Of a stretch of DNA of 64,000 nucleotides, positions 28,730-37,640 are shown piece after piece. The notes under the pieces were generated by a model. It did no database searches, had not been told where the DNA came from, and worked only from the letters and a program-made list of their open reading frames with translations. Location: contig CANGUG010000009.1 in assembly GCA_947457075.1 (NCBI GenBank), positions 1 through 64,000 on the forward strand, in the 5' to 3' direction. Made by a program: the position numbers and the translations under genes. Source of the stretch: Bacteroidota bacterium. Its GTDB lineage: Bacteria; Bacteroidota; Bacteroidia; Chitinophagales; Chitinophagaceae. Each line of letters starts with the position of its first letter. Position 1 is the stretch's first letter.

Positions 28730-29281
28730 ATGTCACGTATCGGAAATAAACCAGTAAGTATCCCAAAAGGAGTAACAATTACTGTTAAAGATTCAGTAGT
28801 TACTGTAAAAGGACCTAAAGGAGAATTATCTCAAGAAGTGGATCGCGATATCACTATCGAAATCACTGAAACAGAGTTAATCGTAAAGCGTCCTACAGAG
28901 CAAATTCGTCACAGAGCAATGCACGGTTTATACCGTTCTTTAATTGCAAACTTAGTGAAGGGTGTAACTGAAGGATATAAAAAAGAATTAGAATTAGTGG
29001 GTGTGGGTTTTAAAGCAGCCAATCAAGGTAATGTATTGGATTTAGCTTTAGGATACTCTCACAACATTATATTCCAAGTACCAAGTGAATTAAAAGTAGC
29101 TACTACCACTGAAAAAGGACAAAATCCTAAAATTTTCTTAGAGGGTAGTGACAAACAATTAATTGGTGCTGTTGCCGCTAAATTAAGAAGCTTACGTAAG
29201 CCAGAACCATACAAAGGAAAAGGTGTGAGATATTCTGACGAAGTAGTAAGAAGAAAAGCAGGTAAAGCAGCAGGTAAATAA
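28730..29281 (+). CDS. rplF: 50S ribosomal protein L6
   Basis: L6 binds the sarcin-ricin region next to the factor-binding site. The 183 residues begin MSRIGNKPVSIPKGVTI and end with the signature PEPYKGKGVRYSDEVVRRKAGKAAGK. The internal duplication of the L6 fold (about 1-82 and 83-175) is visible. rplR follows after 50 bases. Confidence 0.99.
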   Translation: MSRIGNKPVSIPKGVTITVKDSVVTVKGPKGELSQEVDRDITIEITETELIVKRPTEQIRHRAMHGLYRSLIANLVKGVTEGYKKELELVGVGFKAANQGNVLDLALGYSHNIIFQVPSELKVATTTEKGQNPKIFLEGSDKQLIGAVAAKLRSLRKPEPYKGKGVRYSDEVVRRKAGKAAGK

Positions 29282-29331
29282 AATTAAAAAACAGGTGGGC
29301 GGCAGCATCGCTCGCTTAAAAAATAAAGAAT

Positions 29332-29682
29332 ATGAGTAAACTAGCTCAAAGACAAAAAATCAGATATCGAATTCGCAAAAAAGTACAAGGTACTGCGACT
29401 AAACCTCGTTTATCTGTATTCAGAAGTAACGCAGAAATTTATTGTCAATTAATTGATGACGAAAATGGCGTAACCTTAGCAGCAGCATCTTCTGCAGAAA
29501 AAGATATCGCAGCGCAAAAAGTAGTGAAAATTGAAAAAGCTAAATTAGCTGGTCAATCTATCGCCAAAAAAGCAGCAGCTTTATCTATCACTACTTGTGT
29601 GTTTGATAGAGGTGGTAATTTGTACCATGGAAGAATTAAGGCAGTAGCTGAAGGTGCAAGAGAAGGTGGACTTCAATTTTAA
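29332..29682 (+). CDS. rplR: 50S ribosomal protein L18
   Basis: L18 brings 5S rRNA to the large subunit together with L5. The 116 residues have RYRIRKKVQGTATKPRLSVF at the N-terminus and VFDRGGNLYHGRIKAVAEGAREGGLQF at the C-terminus, both typical. rpsE follows after 27 bases. Confidence 0.98.
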   Translation: MSKLAQRQKIRYRIRKKVQGTATKPRLSVFRSNAEIYCQLIDDENGVTLAAASSAEKDIAAQKVVKIEKAKLAGQSIAKKAAALSITTCVFDRGGNLYHGRIKAVAEGAREGGLQF

Positions 29683-29709
29683 TTCGCAAAAAAATACTAA
29701 TAGAAAATC

Positions 29710-30231
29710 ATGTCTAAAGTAAACGTAAATAAGGTTAAAGCAGCAGGTGATGTGGAACTAAAAGAAAAAGTAGTTTCTATCAACCGTGTAGTAAAAACAA
29801 CAAAAGGTGGTCGTACATTTAGCTTCTCAGCTTTAGTAGTAGTAGGTAACGAAAATGGCGTTGTAGGTCAAGGTTTAGGTAAAGCCAAAGAAGTACAAGA
29901 AGCTATTACAAAAGGAATTGAGGATGCAAAAAAGAATTTAGTGAAAGTGCCAATTATGCACGGAACGATTCCTCACGATCAATTAGGTAAAGCAGGTGCT
30001 GCAAAGGTGTTAATTAAGCCAGCTGCACACGGAGCCGGTGTAATTGCGGGTGGTAGCATGCGTGCTGTATTAGAGAGCGCAGGTGTTACTGACGTATTGG
30101 CTAAGAGCTTAGGTTCTGCAAACCCACACAACGTGGTAAAGGCAACTATCAAAGCGTTAGGTTTATTACGTGAGCCAATCCAAGTTGCAAAAACTAGAAA
30201 CATTAAGTTATCAAAAGTGTTTAACGGATAG
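29710..30231 (+). CDS. rpsE: 30S ribosomal protein S5
   Basis: S5 is a fidelity protein at the mRNA entry site. The 173 residues carry the double-stranded-RNA-binding-like N-terminal domain with [18 protein letters not shown] and [14 protein letters not shown], and a C-terminal domain with [20 protein letters not shown] and [13 protein letters not shown]. rpmD follows after 39 bases. Confidence 0.99.
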   Translation: MSKVNVNKVKAAGDVELKEKVVSINRVVKTTKGGRTFSFSALVVVGNENGVVGQGLGKAKEVQEAITKGIEDAKKNLVKVPIMHGTIPHDQLGKAGAAKVLIKPAAHGAGVIAGGSMRAVLESAGVTDVLAKSLGSANPHNVVKATIKALGLLREPIQVAKTRNIKLSKVFNG

Positions 30232-30270
30232 TATAACCACTAACCATTAATACGTGTTAAATAATTAAAG

Positions 30271-30453
30271 ATGAAAAAAATTAAAATCACTCAAGTAAAA
30301 AGCGGAATTGACAGATCTGAGCGTCAAAAACAAACTTTGATCGCGTTAGGTTTGAAGAAATTAAATGCTTCAAAAGAAGTAGAGGCAACTCCACAAATTT
30401 TGGGTATGATCGATAAAGTGGCTCACTTAGTAAAAGTGGAAGAAGTAGCTTAG
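30271..30453 (+). CDS. rpmD: 50S ribosomal protein L30
   Basis: L30 is a 60-residue protein of the large subunit with a ferredoxin-like fold. The start MKKIKITQVKSGID and the RQKQTLIALGLKKLN core match the bacterial family, and MIDKVAHLVKVEEV is the standard end. Its position between rpsE and rplO confirms the call. Confidence 0.96.
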   Translation: MKKIKITQVKSGIDRSERQKQTLIALGLKKLNASKEVEATPQILGMIDKVAHLVKVEEVA

Positions 30454-30497
30454 TCTTAAACAACAAGCAACAATTTCAACCATATTCATTAAAGCGA

Positions 30498-30510
30498 GGG
30501 GAGATTCCCC
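30498..30510 (+). promoter_or_regulatory. Short GC-rich hairpin before rplO
   Basis: GGGGA-GAT-TCCCC forms a perfect 5-bp stem 19 bases upstream of the rplO ATG in the 76-base gap after rpmD. With no T-run it is not a terminator; it may modulate rplO translation. Confidence 0.3.
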
Positions 30511-30529
30511 GAAAGTAAAAATCAACAAA

Positions 30530-30976
30530 ATGAAATTACACAATTTACAACCTGCTGCAGGTTCAGTTCACAAAGCAATCAGAATTGGTAGAGGAGAAGC
30601 ATCTGGTAAAGGTGGTACTTCTACAAAAGGTAATAAAGGTGGTCAGTCTCGTGCTGGTTACAAAAGCAAAATGGCACACGAAGGTGGTCAGATGCCTATT
30701 CAACGTCGCGTTCCAAAGCGTGGTTTCAAGAATATCAATCGTGTTGAATATGTAGTATTTAACTTAGGTCAATTAGATCAATTAATTGAAAAATACGGCT
30801 TCACAGAAATCACTCCAGAGAATTTATACATGAACAGTTTAATCCAACGCACTGATTTAGTGAAGATTTTGGGAACTGGTGAATTAAAAGCAAAGATCAA
30901 TTTCAGGGTAAACAAAGCAAGCAAGAAAGCGCAGGATGCAATTGTTGCTGCTGGCGGTACAATTGAAATTATCTAA
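30530..30976 (+). CDS. rplO: 50S ribosomal protein L15
   Basis: L15 binds many late-assembly proteins of the 50S subunit. The 148 residues have the glycine-rich basic N-terminus (KLHNLQPAAGS, then GRGEASGKGGTSTKGNKGGQ) and the C-terminal VNKASKKAQDAIVAAGGTIEII. A hairpin with a short T-run follows, so secY may be expressed at a lower level than the ribosomal genes. Confidence 0.98.
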   Translation: MKLHNLQPAAGSVHKAIRIGRGEASGKGGTSTKGNKGGQSRAGYKSKMAHEGGQMPIQRRVPKRGFKNINRVEYVVFNLGQLDQLIEKYGFTEITPENLYMNSLIQRTDLVKILGTGELKAKINFRVNKASKKAQDAIVAAGGTIEII

Positions 30977-30994
30977 AAAAATTTATGTATATTG

Positions 30995-31019
30995 AGACGC
31001 GTTGCAAATGCGTCTTTTT
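30995..31019 (+). terminator. Terminator-like hairpin between rplO and secY
   Basis: AGACGC (30995-31000) pairs with GCGTCT (31010-31015), followed by four T residues. The 6-bp stem suggests partial termination. Confidence 0.6.
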
Positions 31020-31054
31020 ATCTTAAAACGCTACTGTACATTAACTAAACTCTG

Positions 31055-32401
31055 ATGAAAAAATTAATAGACACATTAAAAAATATTTGGGCTATCAGCG
31101 AGCTTAAGAGTAAAATCTTAGTGACCTTAGCACTAGTATTAACTTATAGAATTGGCGCACAAATTACATTGCCAGGAATCAACCCAACTGAATTAGCGAA
31201 AGCGCAAAGTGCAGGTCAGGGCAACGGTTTATTGGGCATTTTTGATATGTTCGCTGGAGGTGCTTTTTCACAAGCATCTGTTTTGGCATTGGGCATTATG
31301 CCCTATATCTCTGCTTCTATCTTTATGCAATTGATGACCATTTTGGTACCTCAATTACAAAAAATACAAAAGGAAGGAGAGAGTGGCCGTAATAAAATTA
31401 ACCAATGGACTAGATATTTAACTGTAATCGTAACGGCTTTCCAAGCTGGAGCGTATGTTGCTTATTTAAACAGTCCTACGTATGCGGGTGCCTTGATTAC
31501 TGAATTCCAACCTTACTTCTGGTTATCTACTGTTATTTCTTTAACAGCAGGTACTTTATTTGTAATGTGGTTGGGTGAAAAAATTCAAGACAAAGGTTTA
31601 GGAAATGGTACTTCTATCATTATCATGGTAGGTATCTTAGCGCGTTTACCACAGTCTTTAATTTTAGAATTTGGTACAAAAAGTGAAAAAAGTGGTGGTG
31701 GTTTATTAATATTTTTAATTGAAATAGCTGTTTTAATTACCATTATCATGGGCTTGATTGTATTGGTTCAAGGGGTACGTAAAATTCCTGTAACCTATGC
31801 AAAACAAGTAATTGGTGGTGCGCAAGTGGGTGGTGCTCGTCAGTTTTTACCTGTTAAGGTAAATAGCGCGGGTGTAATGCCAATCATTTTTGCACAAGCA
31901 ATTATGTTCTTACCTACTTTGGTTTCATTTACAAAAATGGAATCTTCACAAGGTATTATCAGAATATTTAGTGACCATAGCAACGTTTGGTACATGGTTA
32001 TTTATTCAGTAATGGTTATTGGATTTACTTTCTTATACACTGCATTAATTTTTAATCCAAAGCAAATTTCTGAGGATTTAAAACGCAATAATGGATTTGT
32101 ACCAGGAGTAAAGCCAGGTCAACCAACAACTGATTATATTGGTGCTATCATGGATAGAATTACTTTACCTGGCGCTATTTTATTAGCCTTGGTAGGTATT
32201 TTACCAGGATTTGCACAAAGATTAAATGTAACTCCAGGATTTAGTACCTTCTTTGGTGGTACTTCATTGTTAATTATGGTAGGAGTAATTTTAGATACCT
32301 TACAACAAATTGAAACTTATTTGTTAATGCGTCAATATGATGGATTAATGAGCGCTGGACGTGTTCAGGGCAGAAGTGGTATTGTTAATTCAGGAATTTA
32401 A
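31055..32401 (+). CDS. secY: Protein translocase subunit SecY
   Basis: SecY forms the channel of the SecYEG translocon in the inner membrane. The 448 residues show ten hydrophobic segments; the first spans about 20-37, and the plug-region features follow. Conserved signatures are LGIMPYISASIFMQL in the second segment and RKIPVTYAKQVIGGAQ in a cytosolic loop; the C-terminal loop NPKQISEDLKRNNGFVPGVKPG contacts the ribosome. Bacteroidota-type length matches. It follows rplO, with a hairpin in between, and is itself followed by a strong terminator before map. Confidence 0.99.
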   Translation: MKKLIDTLKNIWAISELKSKILVTLALVLTYRIGAQITLPGINPTELAKAQSAGQGNGLLGIFDMFAGGAFSQASVLALGIMPYISASIFMQLMTILVPQLQKIQKEGESGRNKINQWTRYLTVIVTAFQAGAYVAYLNSPTYAGALITEFQPYFWLSTVISLTAGTLFVMWLGEKIQDKGLGNGTSIIIMVGILARLPQSLILEFGTKSEKSGGGLLIFLIEIAVLITIIMGLIVLVQGVRKIPVTYAKQVIGGAQVGGARQFLPVKVNSAGVMPIIFAQAIMFLPTLVSFTKMESSQGIIRIFSDHSNVWYMVIYSVMVIGFTFLYTALIFNPKQISEDLKRNNGFVPGVKPGQPTTDYIGAIMDRITLPGAILLALVGILPGFAQRLNVTPGFSTFFGGTSLLIMVGVILDTLQQIETYLLMRQYDGLMSAGRVQGRSGIVNSGI

Positions 32402-32422
32402 TTTTTTAAATGATTTATATTT

Positions 32423-32457
32423 ACAAACCTGTCCCATAAAGGCAGGTTTGTTTTTTT
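32423..32457 (+). terminator. Intrinsic terminator after secY
   Basis: ACAAACCTG (32423-32431) pairs with CAGGTTTGT (32443-32451), 9 bp, followed by a run of T. It ends the ribosomal-secY transcript before map. Confidence 0.88.
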
Positions 32458-32475
32458 AGCAATAAAGAGGGAATT

Positions 32476-33279
32476 ATGATGTACACTAAAACGGAAGAAC
32501 AGGTTGCCCTCATGAAAGATGCGGCCTTGTTGGTGAGTAAAACATTGACTGAAGTAGCAAAGGTATTAAAGCCTGGGATGACTACTTTAGACATTGATAA
32601 GTTGTGTATGGAATTTGCCATGGATCATAAAGGCATTCTATCCTTTTACAATTACCATGGTTATCCGCACAATATATGCGCATCGGTGAATGATGTGGTG
32701 GTGCATGGCTTTCCCAATTCAACGCCATTAAAAGACGGCGATATTATCTCTATTGACTGTGGCGTGATTTTAAATGGTTGGCACGGAGATCATGCTTATA
32801 CTTTTATTTTAGGGGAGGCAGATCCGGCTGCTATTGAATTAGTGAAGGTCACGAAAGAGTCGCTATATAAGGGAATTGAAAAAGCAATTGTCAATAACAG
32901 AGTGGGGGACATAAGTTTTGCTATTCAAGAACATTCCGAAAAGAAACATGGCTATGGAGTAGTGCGTGAATTAGTTGGACATGGTTTAGGCCAAGAATTA
33001 CATGAGGATCCTCAAGTGCCCAATTATGGTAAAAGAGGAACCGGTTTAAAAATGAAAGAAAATTTAGTATTGGCTATCGAGCCCATGATTAATTTGGGTA
33101 CACATAAAGTTTTTACCGACGAGGATGGTTGGACAGTCAAAACACAGGATGGAAAAGTATCAGTACATTTTGAACATGATGTTTGTGTTAAAGCTGGCAA
33201 GGCATTAATTCTTTCTGATTTTTCGATTATTGAAGCTGCAGAAAAAGCCAATATCAATTTAAATACTTCTTATTATTAA
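32476..33279 (+). CDS. map: Methionine aminopeptidase type I
   Basis: MetAP removes the initiator methionine from nascent proteins. The 267 residues contain all five metal ligands of the pita-bread fold: Asp94 (SIDCG), Asp105 (WHGDHAY), His169 (GHGLGQ), Glu202 (AIEPMIN) and Glu233 (HFEHDV); the substrate-binding His176 is in ELHEDP. In most bacteria map is followed by infA and the alpha operon; here the next gene is an unrelated flavoprotein. The ATG-ATG start is ambiguous by one codon. Confidence 0.97.
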   Translation: MMYTKTEEQVALMKDAALLVSKTLTEVAKVLKPGMTTLDIDKLCMEFAMDHKGILSFYNYHGYPHNICASVNDVVVHGFPNSTPLKDGDIISIDCGVILNGWHGDHAYTFILGEADPAAIELVKVTKESLYKGIEKAIVNNRVGDISFAIQEHSEKKHGYGVVRELVGHGLGQELHEDPQVPNYGKRGTGLKMKENLVLAIEPMINLGTHKVFTDEDGWTVKTQDGKVSVHFEHDVCVKAGKALILSDFSIIEAAEKANINLNTSYY

Positions 33280-33347
33280 GGAATAAAGCACGCTACCTAC
33301 ACACAATAGACCGTGCATTACAAAACTTCATCCGAAATTAATTGGAT

Positions 33348-34637
33348 ATGGAAAAGAAAAAAATAGTCGTAGTAGGAGGTGGAGCTGCGGGATTTTTTTG
33401 TGCCATACAAATTGCAACATTACAACCCCACTGGGAAATTTGTATTCTTGAAAAAACAAATAAACTGTTATCAAAAGTAAAAGTAAGTGGCGGTGGACGA
33501 TGTAATGTAACACATGCCTGTCCTGATATTGAAATGCTATTGACAAAATATCCAAGAGGTACGCGCTTTTTAAAGAAAGCATTTTATCAGTTTGCAACTA
33601 AAAATACCATTGAATGGTTTAAACAAAATGGTGTCGAACTCCATACCGAAAAAGACGGACGAATGTTCCCTACCACCAACAGTTCGGATACCATTATTGA
33701 TTGTTTTTTAAGAAAAATACATCAGTATGATATAAAGGTGTTAACACAGCATGAGGTGGTGGATATAAATGATAATCGGATTGTTAATAATACAACGGAG
33801 GAAAATAAAAAATCTCAAAGCCTACAAAAAAAGGCTTTTACAATTCAATTACAGGGAAGGGCATCTATACATGCCGATGCCATTTGTTTGGCGACAGGGG
33901 GTATGTTAAAATCGGATCGCTTAAGTTGGCTCCTTAATTTTGGGCATAGCATTGTAGCACCCGTTCCTTCCTTATTTACCTTTAATACTGCAGATAAAAA
34001 AATTACCACTTTAATGGGCGTCGCTGTTGAAAAAGCAAGTATCCAATGGCGTGGGAATAAAAATATAGAGACGGGTCCTTTATTGATTACGCATTGGGGA
34101 ATCAGTGGACCAGCAGCCATTAAATTATCGGCATGGTGCGCAAGAGAAATGTCGGCAACCCAATATGAGGGAGCCATTGTAATTAATTGGATACCTACAT
34201 TTAATGAAGCCACTTTAAAAATGGAGTGGATTAATTTTAGAATGGATTTTGGAAAAAGAGAAATAGGTTCTAAAAATCCATTTGATTTACCACAACGACT
34301 ATGGCACTATTTATTGCAAGAAGCAGGCATTGCAATGAATACAAAGTGGGCCGATATAAAAAGTGTGAATCAACAACAACTCATACAACTTCTTACACGT
34401 TACACATTAGACATAAAAGGGAAAACTACTTTTAAAGAAGAGTTTGTGACCTGCGGGGGAGTAGATGTAAAGGACATTGACGCACTAACAATGGAAAGTA
34501 AATTAATCCCAGGTTTGCATTTTGCAGGGGAGATGATGGACGTGGATGGCATTACAGGAGGCTTTAATTTCCAGCATGCATGGACCAGTGGATGGATTGC
34601 GGCACAACATATTTCGACGTCTATTCAGGCTTCCTAG
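33348..34637 (+). CDS. BaiN/HI0933-type NAD(P)/FAD-dependent oxidoreductase
   Basis: This 429-residue flavoprotein of the HI0933/YhiN family starts at the ATG at 33348; a TTG two codons upstream is less likely. The dinucleotide fold GGGAAGFFCAIQIA lies close to the N-terminus, KVKVSGGGRCNVTHA follows near residue 45, and the C-terminal GLHFAGEMMDVDGITGGFN is the family's FAD-binding signature. The biological reaction is unknown for most members; BaiN of gut clostridia reduces bile-acid intermediates, but that substrate should not be assumed here. It occupies the place where the alpha operon usually continues. Confidence 0.92.
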   Translation: MEKKKIVVVGGGAAGFFCAIQIATLQPHWEICILEKTNKLLSKVKVSGGGRCNVTHACPDIEMLLTKYPRGTRFLKKAFYQFATKNTIEWFKQNGVELHTEKDGRMFPTTNSSDTIIDCFLRKIHQYDIKVLTQHEVVDINDNRIVNNTTEENKKSQSLQKKAFTIQLQGRASIHADAICLATGGMLKSDRLSWLLNFGHSIVAPVPSLFTFNTADKKITTLMGVAVEKASIQWRGNKNIETGPLLITHWGISGPAAIKLSAWCAREMSATQYEGAIVINWIPTFNEATLKMEWINFRMDFGKREIGSKNPFDLPQRLWHYLLQEAGIAMNTKWADIKSVNQQQLIQLLTRYTLDIKGKTTFKEEFVTCGGVDVKDIDALTMESKLIPGLHFAGEMMDVDGITGGFNFQHAWTSGWIAAQHISTSIQAS

Positions 34638-34755
34638 GATTTTCCATGCCTTAGCTCAGCCACATTCTTATTTTTTTGATTGAAAATCAATTAGTTGTGA
34701 TATTTCTTGCACCCATTTTTTAGCCTAAATCTGGGCTTTTTTTAGCTTATTTTAA

Positions 34756-34763
34756 TACCTTTG
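34756..34763 (+). promoter_or_regulatory. -7 promoter box of rpsA
   Basis: TACCTTTG followed by CCGTCCG, the same extended context as the rpsL box, lies 29 nt before the rpsA ATG. No -33 TTG is evident. A weak hairpin TTGATT/AATCAA lies upstream at 34676-34690. Confidence 0.62.
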
Positions 34764-34792
34764 CCGTCCGGTTTAAAAACGCCGGTTTTATT

Positions 34793-36676
34793 ATGAAATT
34801 ATTTTCAAAAAACCTAAACGCAGACGCACAGGAATTCGATGGCGCTTCAGCTAGCGAAGCAACTGCGACAACAAAAGCACCTGAGGTAGTAGTGGAAACT
34901 GCTCACGACGATTTCGACTGGAGCGTAGACAAACGTAATGTGAGTCATTATGCTGAAGCTGAAAGAGTAAAGTATGACAAAGTGTATGATAACACTTTCG
35001 TACAAATTAATGACGGAGAAATCATGAATGGTTTAGTCGTTGCTTTAACTAAAACAGATGTTGTAGTAAACATTGGTTTTAAAAGTGATGGTTTAGTATC
35101 ATTGAATGAATTCCGTGATACCAATGGTGTTAAAACGGGTGATACTGTAGAAGTAATGGTAGTAGAAAAAGAAGACCGTGATGGTAATCTTCACTTAAGC
35201 CGTAAGTCTGCTCGTATTTTCCGTGCTTGGGAAAGAATTATGGAAGTACACAAAACTGGTGAAGTAGTTACTGGTTTAGTGACAAGCAAAACAAAAGGTG
35301 GATTAATCGTTGATGTATTTGGTATGGAAACTTTCTTACCAGGTTCTCAAATTGACGTTAAGCCAGTTACAGACTATGATCAATTCGTAGGAAAAACAAT
35401 GGAGTTCAAAGTTGTTAAGATTAACGAAACAATCAAGAATGCCGTTGTATCACATAAAGCATTAATCGAAAGTGATATCGAAGCACAACGTGCTGAAATC
35501 ATGAGTAAGTTAGAGAAAGGCCAGGTGTTAGAAGGTGTTGTTAAAAACATCACTGACTTTGGTGCATTCATGGACTTAGGTGGATTAGATGGTTTATTAT
35601 ACATCACTGATATTTCTTGGGGTAGAATTTCTCATCCAAGTGAAGTGGTTAAGATGGATCAAAAGATTCAAGTGGTTGTATTAGACTTTGATGATGACAA
35701 AAAACGTATCAGCTTAGGTTTAAAACAATTAACTCCACACCCATGGGATGTATTACCAGGCGACTTAGCTGAAGGTAGTGTTGTAAAAGGTAAAGTAGTG
35801 AACATTGAGGATTACGGTGCGTTCTTAGAAATTCAACCAGGTGTTGAAGGTTTAGTACACGTTTCTGAAATCACTTGGGCGAATACACCAATCAACGCTA
35901 AAGAATTCTTCAAATTAGGAGATGAGCATGAAGCTAAGGTGGTTACTTTAGATAAAGATGCACGAAAGATGAGCTTGAGCATTAAACAAATGACACAAGA
36001 TCCTTGGAATGCAATCGAAAATAAATTCCCTGAGAACAGCAAGCACAAAGGTTTAGTGAAAAACATCACTCCTTATGGTGTATTTGTTGAATTAGAATCA
36101 GGAATTGGTGGAATGATTCACATCAGCGATTTAAGCTGGTTGAAGCGTTTCAATCACCCTTCTGAGTATGTGAAAGTAGGTGAGTCAATCGACATCATTA
36201 TCTTAAACATCGACAAAGAAAACAGAAAATTACAATTAGGTCATAAGCAATTAGAAGAAGATCCTTGGAATCAATTAGAAGAAACATTCGCAATAGGATC
36301 AATTCATGATGGTACTATCGTTCGTAAAGACGACAAAGGTGCTATTGTACAAATGCCACATGGCTTAGAAGGTTTTGCACCTAACCGTCACTTGGCTAAA
36401 GAAGATGGTAAGCAAGTTCAAGCAGAAGAAACAGCTCAATTCATGGTGATCGAATTTGATCGTAATGAAAAGAGAATTGTTGTTTCTCATGCTAGAATCT
36501 GGGAGCAAAACATTGTAGAAGAAAAAGAAGCAGCTAAGAAAGAAGCTAAAGTAGAGTCTGAAAAGACAAAGAAAGCGGTTAAGACTATTCAAGCTAAAGT
36601 AGAGAAATCAACTTTGGGTGACTTAGGCGCTTTAGCTGAAATCAAGGCTAAATTAGACGAGAATAAAGAAGGTTAA
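34793..36676 (+). CDS. rpsA: 30S ribosomal protein S1
   Basis: S1 binds mRNA and helps its delivery to the ribosome. The 627 residues carry six S1 (OB-fold) repeats, roughly at 68-138, 155-222, 240-308, 325-395, 412-482 and 498-566; repeats 3-5 are the best conserved (TDFGAFMDLGGLDGLLYITD, EDYGAFLEIQPGVEGLVHVS). About 65 N-terminal acidic residues and a Lys/Glu-rich C-terminal tail of about 60 residues extend the core, as is typical for Bacteroidota, where S1 has extra weight because Shine-Dalgarno pairing is rarely used. It is monocistronic, with its own promoter and terminator. Confidence 0.98.
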   Translation: MKLFSKNLNADAQEFDGASASEATATTKAPEVVVETAHDDFDWSVDKRNVSHYAEAERVKYDKVYDNTFVQINDGEIMNGLVVALTKTDVVVNIGFKSDGLVSLNEFRDTNGVKTGDTVEVMVVEKEDRDGNLHLSRKSARIFRAWERIMEVHKTGEVVTGLVTSKTKGGLIVDVFGMETFLPGSQIDVKPVTDYDQFVGKTMEFKVVKINETIKNAVVSHKALIESDIEAQRAEIMSKLEKGQVLEGVVKNITDFGAFMDLGGLDGLLYITDISWGRISHPSEVVKMDQKIQVVVLDFDDDKKRISLGLKQLTPHPWDVLPGDLAEGSVVKGKVVNIEDYGAFLEIQPGVEGLVHVSEITWANTPINAKEFFKLGDEHEAKVVTLDKDARKMSLSIKQMTQDPWNAIENKFPENSKHKGLVKNITPYGVFVELESGIGGMIHISDLSWLKRFNHPSEYVKVGESIDIIILNIDKENRKLQLGHKQLEEDPWNQLEETFAIGSIHDGTIVRKDDKGAIVQMPHGLEGFAPNRHLAKEDGKQVQAEETAQFMVIEFDRNEKRIVVSHARIWEQNIVEEKEAAKKEAKVESEKTKKAVKTIQAKVEKSTLGDLGALAEIKAKLDENKEG

Positions 36677-36696
36677 TCCCTTTCTTTACAGATAGT

Positions 36697-36725
36697 AAAC
36701 CCCTGCCCAAAAGGCGGGGGTTTTT
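36697..36725 (+). terminator. Intrinsic terminator after rpsA
   Basis: AAACCCC-T-GCC pairs with GGC-G-GGGGTTT across a CAAAA loop, followed by a T-run. The stem has one internal mismatch. Confidence 0.88.
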
Positions 36726-36828
36726 GTTTATTTACCTAAAATATTGGTAGTCAACCCCAATTTAGCGATTTCTTAACGCCAAGGCCTTGAATAGCAATCT
36801 TTTTCGTCCTAAATTGGGGATTATTAGT

Positions 36829-36836
36829 TAATTTTG
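36829..36836 (+). promoter_or_regulatory. -7 promoter box of bamD
   Basis: TAATTTTG fits TAnnTTTG and ends 9 nt before the ATG at 36846, giving a very short 5' leader. It overlaps a possible upstream TTG start (36834), which argues that the ATG is the real start. Confidence 0.6.
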
Positions 36837-36845
36837 CCACCCTGT

Positions 36846-37640
36846 ATGAATAGAATTATTATAGCCCTTTTTGTGTTATTTAGTTTGTCTTCTTGTACTT
36901 CAAAATTCCAGAAAATTTTAAAGAACAAGGATATCGATTATAAAGCAACAATGGCGGAAAAATATTACGACGAAAAAAAGTACAGAAATGCACAACAGCT
37001 CTTTGAGAATGTAATGCCCTTCGTAAAAGGTACTCCTAGGTATGAAGAATTGTATTTGAAATTTGCCAATTCATATTACTATGATGAGGATTTTGAAAAT
37101 GCGGAGAACCTATTTAAAACCTTTGTGGAGTACTTCCCGAATAGTGCTAAAACTGCAGAAGTTGAATTTTTAAGGGCGTACACTTATTACAAGCGATCTC
37201 CTAAAGCCGAGTTGGATCAAACAACCACCAATAAGACCATTTTTACCATGCAGGCTTTTATTGATGCGCATCCCACCAGTGAAAAAGTAAAAGAAGCAAC
37301 AAAGGTTATTGATGCTTGTCGTGAAAAATTAGAGTTAAAGGATTATAAAACAGCTACGCTTTATGATAACTTAGCTTTATACCGTGCTGCTGCTATCTCT
37401 TATGGATTATTGTCAGACAATTATCCTGACTCAAAAAATGCAGACAAGTATAAACTATTAACTGTTCAGGCTTATTATAAATTCGCTGAAAATAGTTTTG
37501 CAGAAAAACAAAAAGAACGTTTCGAAAAAGTAATTGAGGAGTATAATGATTTTGTGGACAGATTTAGTGATAGTCCTTTATTGCCTGAAGCAAAAAAAAT
37601 AAAAACACAAACTGATAATTTTATAAATACAAAGAAATGA
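36846..37640 (+). CDS. bamD: Outer membrane protein assembly factor BamD
   Basis: BamD is the essential lipoprotein partner of BamA in inserting beta-barrel proteins into the outer membrane. The 264 residues begin with a lipoprotein signal peptide whose lipobox is LSSC (Cys17). Five TPR-like helical repeats follow, for example KYYDEKKYRNAQQLFENVMP and DEDFENAENLFKTFVEYFP. Start at the ATG is chosen because the promoter box overlaps the alternative TTG. The stop overlaps the rpoZ start by four bases (ATGA), a conserved Bacteroidota pairing. Confidence 0.95.
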   Translation: MNRIIIALFVLFSLSSCTSKFQKILKNKDIDYKATMAEKYYDEKKYRNAQQLFENVMPFVKGTPRYEELYLKFANSYYYDEDFENAENLFKTFVEYFPNSAKTAEVEFLRAYTYYKRSPKAELDQTTTNKTIFTMQAFIDAHPTSEKVKEATKVIDACREKLELKDYKTATLYDNLALYRAAAISYGLLSDNYPDSKNADKYKLLTVQAYYKFAENSFAEKQKERFEKVIEEYNDFVDRFSDSPLLPEAKKIKTQTDNFINTKK

